From Otariodibacter sp. (GTDB lineage Bacteria; Pseudomonadota; Gammaproteobacteria; Enterobacterales; Pasteurellaceae), in the NCBI RefSeq assembly GCF_029256985.1, contig NZ_JARIDQ010000041.1, forward strand, positions 1 through 64,000: 64,000 nucleotides of DNA, given 5' to 3'. The notes under the pieces were generated by a model. It was not told where the DNA came from and did no database searches. It worked only from the letters and a program-made list of their open reading frames with translations. Numbering within the stretch: position 1 is the first letter of the stretch; every line of letters begins with the position of its first letter. Positions 60,457 to 64,000 of the stretch are shown here, in pieces. Position numbers and translations under genes: made by a program.

Positions 60457-61098
60457 ATGACTTATATAGAAACACAAACACAAGAAATTCGCAACTTACT
60501 TCTACCCATACTTGGCCAAACTACTGCTAAAACTTATTTTTCTTACTATGGAATATTCAAAGATTACATCATGATAGGATTATATAAAGAAGGGTTATTC
60601 TATCTAAAAATTTCGGAAAAATTCTTTTCAGATTTGACCAAATATCAAGGTATCATTAGTTTATCAGATCCCAATATTAAACAATCAAATAAATATTATT
60701 TTATGCCTCAAATGATCCTGAATAATATAGAAAAGTATAGTAATTGGTTTACTGATAGCTTTGCTGACATAAAACAAGCAAAAGATATATCTTATCTCCA
60801 AAAAAGAAATAGAATCAGTTCATTACCAAATATGAATCTAAATTTAGCGAGAATACTAAAAAAGGTAAATATTATAACGAAAGAAGATTTAATTGATAAA
60901 GGAGAAATTTGTATTTTTGTTGAACTCATCAAACTTGGTCTAGATGTAGATCATATTATTTTATTCAAACTATATGGAGCAATAAATAATCAATTTATTT
61001 ATACCATGTCGACCAATATAAAAGAGCTCCTACTTAAAGATGCAAATCAAGCTTTGAATCATGCAGGGCTTCGAAAACGCTTTAATACAAATTTATGA
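60457..61098 (+). CDS. sxy: competence regulator Sxy/TfoX
   Basis: Activator that works with CRP at CRP-S sites to switch on DNA uptake genes. It has an N-terminal TfoX domain (YFSYYGIFKDYIMIGLYKEGLFYLK) and a C-terminal helix-hairpin-type domain (ISSLPNMNLNLARILKKVNI, LLLKDANQALNHAGLRKRF). ATG 60457 is preceded by GGGG at 7 bases, giving 213 residues, near the 217 of H. influenzae Sxy. The track start at GTG is inside the ribosome site. The gene is divergent from the S10 operon and has its own leader. Confidence 0.88.
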   Translation: MTYIETQTQEIRNLLLPILGQTTAKTYFSYYGIFKDYIMIGLYKEGLFYLKISEKFFSDLTKYQGIISLSDPNIKQSNKYYFMPQMILNNIEKYSNWFTDSFADIKQAKDISYLQKRNRISSLPNMNLNLARILKKVNIITKEDLIDKGEICIFVELIKLGLDVDHIILFKLYGAINNQFIYTMSTNIKELLLKDANQALNHAGLRKRFNTNL

Positions 61099-61214
61099 TC
61101 CAAATCACAAAATTTATAAAAAACATAAGGGAATCTTTTGTATATCATTTCTTTATTATTTTGTGGATGCTAACATTCGCTTGGTCATTATTTATCAAAT
61201 CTTAGGAGAAAATC

Positions 61215-62609
61215 ATGGAATTTCGTATCGAAAAAGACACGATGGGTGAAGTCAAAGTACCAGCTAATCGCTATTGGGCTGCACAAACAGAGCGATCACG
61301 TAATAATTTTAAAATTGGTCCCGAAGGTTCTATGCCTAAAGAAATTATTGAAGCATTTGGTTATCTGAAAAAAGCTGCTGCTTATGCAAACCATGATTTA
61401 GGTGTTCTTCCTGTAGAAAAACGTGATCTTATTTCGACTGCTTGTGATGAAATTTTAGCAAATAAACTTGAAGGAGAATTCCCTCTTGTTATTTGGCAAA
61501 CTGGTTCAGGTACTCAATCTAATATGAATGTGAACGAGGTGGTCGCTAACCGAGCTCATGTTTTAAATGGCGGAAAGTTAGGTGAAAAATCTATTATCCA
61601 TCCGAATGATGACGTTAATAAATCACAATCTTCTAATGACACTTATCCAACAGCAATGCATATTGCTGCATACAAGAAAGTAGTAGAACATACACTTCCA
61701 GCAGTAAAACGTTTACAAAAAACATTATCTGAAAAATCAGAAGCGTTTAAAGATGTCGTAAAAATTGGTCGTACTCATTTAATGGATGCCACTCCACTCA
61801 CTCTTGGACAAGAATTTTCTGCTTATGTTGCCCAATTATCATTTGGTATTAAAGCATTAGAAAATACTTTGCCTCATTTATCTCAATTGGCGTTAGGTGG
61901 TACTGCGGTTGGTACAGGATTAAATACCCCAAAAGGATACGATGTAAAGGTTGCAGAGTATATTGCTAAATTTACAGGTTTACCGTTTGTTACTGCACAA
62001 AATAAATTTGAAGCTTTAGCAACTCATGATGCAATTGTAGAAACTCACGGAGCATTAAAGCAATTAGCAGTTTCATTATATAAAATTGCTAGTGATATTC
62101 GATTGTTAGCCTCAGGTCCTCGCTCAGGTATTGGTGAAATTTTAATTCCTGAAAATGAGCCAGGCTCATCAATTATGCCAGGTAAAGTGAATCCAACCCA
62201 ATGTGAAGCAATGACCATGGTATGTGCACAAGTATTAGGTAATGATACAACTATCTCATTTGCAGGAACACAAGGACATTTTCAGTTAAATGTGTATAAA
62301 CCTGTTATGGCATTCAATTTCCTACAATCAGCTCAATTATTAGGAGATGTTTGTATCTCATTTGACGAACACTGTGCATCTGGCATTGAACCAAATTATC
62401 CAAGAATTAAACAACAATTAGAACAATCTTTAATGTTAGTTACTGCATTGAATACTCATATTGGATATGAAAATGCAGCTAAAATAGCTAAAACAGCACA
62501 CAAAAATGGTACAACATTAAAAGAAGAAGCTATTAACTTAGGATTGTTAACTGCAGAGCAGTTTGATGAATGGGTTAGACCAGAAGATATGGTGGGTAGC
62601 TTAAAATAA
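61215..62609 (+). CDS. fumC: class II fumarate hydratase
   Basis: Iron-free fumarase that interconverts fumarate and malate in the TCA or reductive branch. The 464 residues have [34 protein letters not shown] and the signature [16 protein letters not shown], with the catalytic serine loop. All three conserved regions are present. Ribosome site AGGAG lies 8 bases before the ATG. It has a strong terminator and seems monocistronic. Confidence 0.97.
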   Translation: MEFRIEKDTMGEVKVPANRYWAAQTERSRNNFKIGPEGSMPKEIIEAFGYLKKAAAYANHDLGVLPVEKRDLISTACDEILANKLEGEFPLVIWQTGSGTQSNMNVNEVVANRAHVLNGGKLGEKSIIHPNDDVNKSQSSNDTYPTAMHIAAYKKVVEHTLPAVKRLQKTLSEKSEAFKDVVKIGRTHLMDATPLTLGQEFSAYVAQLSFGIKALENTLPHLSQLALGGTAVGTGLNTPKGYDVKVAEYIAKFTGLPFVTAQNKFEALATHDAIVETHGALKQLAVSLYKIASDIRLLASGPRSGIGEILIPENEPGSSIMPGKVNPTQCEAMTMVCAQVLGNDTTISFAGTQGHFQLNVYKPVMAFNFLQSAQLLGDVCISFDEHCASGIEPNYPRIKQQLEQSLMLVTALNTHIGYENAAKIAKTAHKNGTTLKEEAINLGLLTAEQFDEWVRPEDMVGSLK

Positions 62610-62633
62610 AACTAATTCATTAAATAAAAATAG

Positions 62634-62677
62634 GAAGAGTTTTATTTCTTTCAGCAGTAAATAAAACTCTTCTTATT
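62634..62677 (+). terminator. rho-independent terminator of fumC
   Basis: GAAGAGTTTTATTT and AAATAAAACTCTTC form a 14-base-pair stem with an 11-base loop, then TTATT. It lies between the convergent fumC and sfsA and may serve both. Confidence 0.8.
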
Positions 62678-62722
62678 AACTATCCAAAAGAGATCCAATA
62701 TTAAATATACTACCTATCATTT

Positions 62723-63430
62723 TTACAATAAATGCCTTAAATTCACCCCTAAAGGTATACAACCGTTAAACTCAAATTCTGCTTTATAAATTAGTATATT
62801 AACTCCTTTTCGGATAGCCTGATCTAATAACTCTGAATACACTTTATCTATATGTTCAGCTATCTTAAAACTTGTAATGCCTGAATGTAAAATTGCAAAT
62901 AAGATAACTGCTTGTTTATTTTGTTTGGGTAATAACGCAAGTTCTCTCAGATGCTTTTGCCCCCTCTCTGTTTTAGTATCTGGAAACATGCCTATGCCAT
63001 TATCTGTCAATAATGTGGTCGATTTTACCTCTACAAAACAATCATCCATTCCAGCTTGTTTCAATAAAAAGTCAATACGACTACCCTCTTCTCCATATTT
63101 CTGCTCAGGTAAAATATGTGTATATTCTGCTAACTCGCTGATCCATCTATTTTCTAATGCCTCTGCCACTAACTGATTCGCTCTTTGAGTATTCACACAA
63201 ATCAAATCACCTGAAGTCGTTTGAGTTAATTCCCAAGTATTAGGATATTTTCTTTTCGGATTATCGGAAGTAGAAAACCATACAGTATCACCTTCATTTG
63301 CACAGCCTGTCATTGCTCCTGTATTTGGGCAATGAATTGTAATCGTTTCTCCAGTAGGTAAAAGTATGTCTGCTAAAAAACGTTTATAACGACGAAGAAG
63401 TACTCCTTTAGATAAATTTGGAAGTTGCAT
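62723..63430 (-). CDS. sfsA: SfsA family DNA-binding/nuclease-like protein
   Basis: The 235 residues have the SfsA order: an OB-like N-terminal domain ([23 protein letters not shown]) and a PD-(D/E)XK-like core ([34 protein letters not shown]). E. coli SfsA was linked to maltose gene control; a nuclease function has been suggested from the fold. Single gene; YqaE-like gene upstream has its own terminator. Confidence 0.93.
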   Translation of the reverse strand: MQLPNLSKGVLLRRYKRFLADILLPTGETITIHCPNTGAMTGCANEGDTVWFSTSDNPKRKYPNTWELTQTTSGDLICVNTQRANQLVAEALENRWISELAEYTHILPEQKYGEEGSRIDFLLKQAGMDDCFVEVKSTTLLTDNGIGMFPDTKTERGQKHLRELALLPKQNKQAVILFAILHSGITSFKIAEHIDKVYSELLDQAIRKGVNILIYKAEFEFNGCIPLGVNLRHLL

Positions 63431-63454
63431 AGTTAAAATTCTTAATTAAGGTAA

Positions 63455-63489
63455 TAAAAAACCACCTTACGATAAGTCATAGAGGTGGT
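63455..63489 (-). terminator. rho-independent terminator of the YqaE-like gene
   Basis: On the minus strand ACCACCT, a 15-base loop, AGGTGGT and then TTTTTATT, located 20 bases after the stop. Confidence 0.85.
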
Positions 63490-63509
63490 ATAATAATATT
63501 CAAAAACAA

Positions 63510-63698
63510 CTAGTTAGCTGAGCTATTTTTGATTTTTTGATCGGTGTTATATTGAGATAAAGCGTAAACAGCCCAAATTGTTGCGGGAATCCAACCTAAT
63601 ACAGTAATTTGTAAAATCAAACAGATAATACCCGAAATTGGACGTCCAATGGTAAAAAAAGTTAACCATGGTAATAAAAAAGCAATTAATAAACGCAT
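63510..63698 (-). CDS. YqaE/Pmp3 family membrane protein
   Basis: Tiny membrane protein of 62 residues with two helices (about 3-25 and 30-50). It has FFTIGRPISGIICLILQITVLGWIPATIWAVYAL, the UPF0057 pattern in modified form. The family is linked to membrane-potential and stress responses in bacteria and yeast; function here is unknown. AGGAG lies before the ATG. Confidence 0.8.
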   Translation of the reverse strand: MRLLIAFLLPWLTFFTIGRPISGIICLILQITVLGWIPATIWAVYALSQYNTDQKIKNSSAN

Positions 63699-63870
63699 AA
63701 TACTCCTTTCTAATTAAAATCATTAACTGTATAAAACAGCACTAAATTTTTACTATTTTTTTATCTTTTTGTCAAAAGATAAAATAAAATCGAGTTATGA
63801 CAGATTACCAAGATATATTACAATCATACTGAATTAACTCATCATAATAATATCAAGGCTAACAGTAGTT

Positions 63871-64000
63871 ATGAAAAAACAGCCTATTTATCCCCTAGCG
63901 CAAGCAAAAGTATCTGATATTTTTGCTTTATCAGTTTTAAATTGGTACCGACAACACGGTCGTAAACATCTTCCTTGGCAACAAAATAAAACGTTTTATG
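63871..64000 (+). CDS. mutY: adenine DNA glycosylase MutY (5-prime part, cut by window end)
   Basis: Removes adenine mispaired with 8-oxoguanine. Only 43 codons are in the window. VLNWYRQHGRKHLPWQ matches the first helix of MutY (E. coli VLDWYDKYGRKTLPWQ). The iron-sulfur and catalytic parts lie beyond base 64000. Confidence 0.85.
   Translation, partial: MKKQPIYPLAQAKVSDIFALSVLNWYRQHGRKHLPWQQNKTFY

Noticed and set aside
61061-61249. 62-residue ORF spanning the end of sxy and start of fumC
   Set aside because: Overlaps two well-supported genes in another frame and has no ribosome site or recognisable motif.

Overview
This 64-kb window is chromosomal DNA from a member of the Pasteurellaceae. 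The evidence is the gene order (rlmH-mrdA-mrdB-rlpA-dacA-ybeD-lipB-lipA; complete S10, spc and alpha ribosomal operons; sxy/tfoX; comM), the low GC content, and many copies of the uptake-signal core AAGCGGTC. That core is the Actinobacillus pleuropneumoniae/Mannheimia-type DNA uptake sequence. I saw no copy of the Haemophilus influenzae-type core AAGTGCGGT. I cannot name the species.

Layout. The left edge carries the promoter and boxA of an rRNA operon that runs off the window; murI and ubiC sit behind it. At 1.9-5.1 kb is the most accessory-looking segment, a two-gene operon of a sodium:solute symporter and a NadB/FrdA-like flavoprotein of unknown substrate. Next come recG, spoT and rpoZ (5.1-9.8 kb), then a secreted glucose/sorbosone-dehydrogenase-like propeller that seems to have lost its cofactor and catalytic residues (10.1-11.3 kb). 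The divergent asnA/asnC pair, udp, ubiF, comM and mltG-tmk-holB follow. The cell-wall elongation and lipoate cluster occupies 19.7-27.8 kb. The rplJL-rpoBC transcription unit (27.9-37.9 kb) has its own promoter and an L10 leader, with rplKA absent upstream. After it come tldD and lysA with the tiny lipoprotein gene lptM, then an ECF sigma/zinc anti-sigma pair divergent from msrPQ (periplasmic methionine sulfoxide repair), rpsP-rimM-trmD-rplS, and azoR. From 46.4 to 60.0 kb the alpha, spc and S10 operons run on the minus strand. The right end has sxy (competence regulator), fumC, sfsA, a YqaE-like gene and the start of mutY.

How it fits together. Most of the window is housekeeping: ribosome and RNA polymerase synthesis with autoregulatory leaders (L10, L4/S10, S4/alpha), peptidoglycan elongation, the stringent response and cofactor synthesis. 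Competence appears three times: sxy, comM with a CRP-S-like site, and many uptake sequences, some of them as inverted pairs that form stem-loops. Several gene starts in the ORF track were moved to internal codons with better ribosome binding sites. Two genes too short for the track, lptM and rpmJ, were added.

The most unusual items are the symporter-flavoprotein operon, the degenerate PQQ-dehydrogenase homologue, and the ECF sigma/msrPQ arrangement with an ECF-type promoter. I saw no mobile element, CRISPR array, phage gene or tRNA gene. Comparisons with named proteins are from memory, not from searches.
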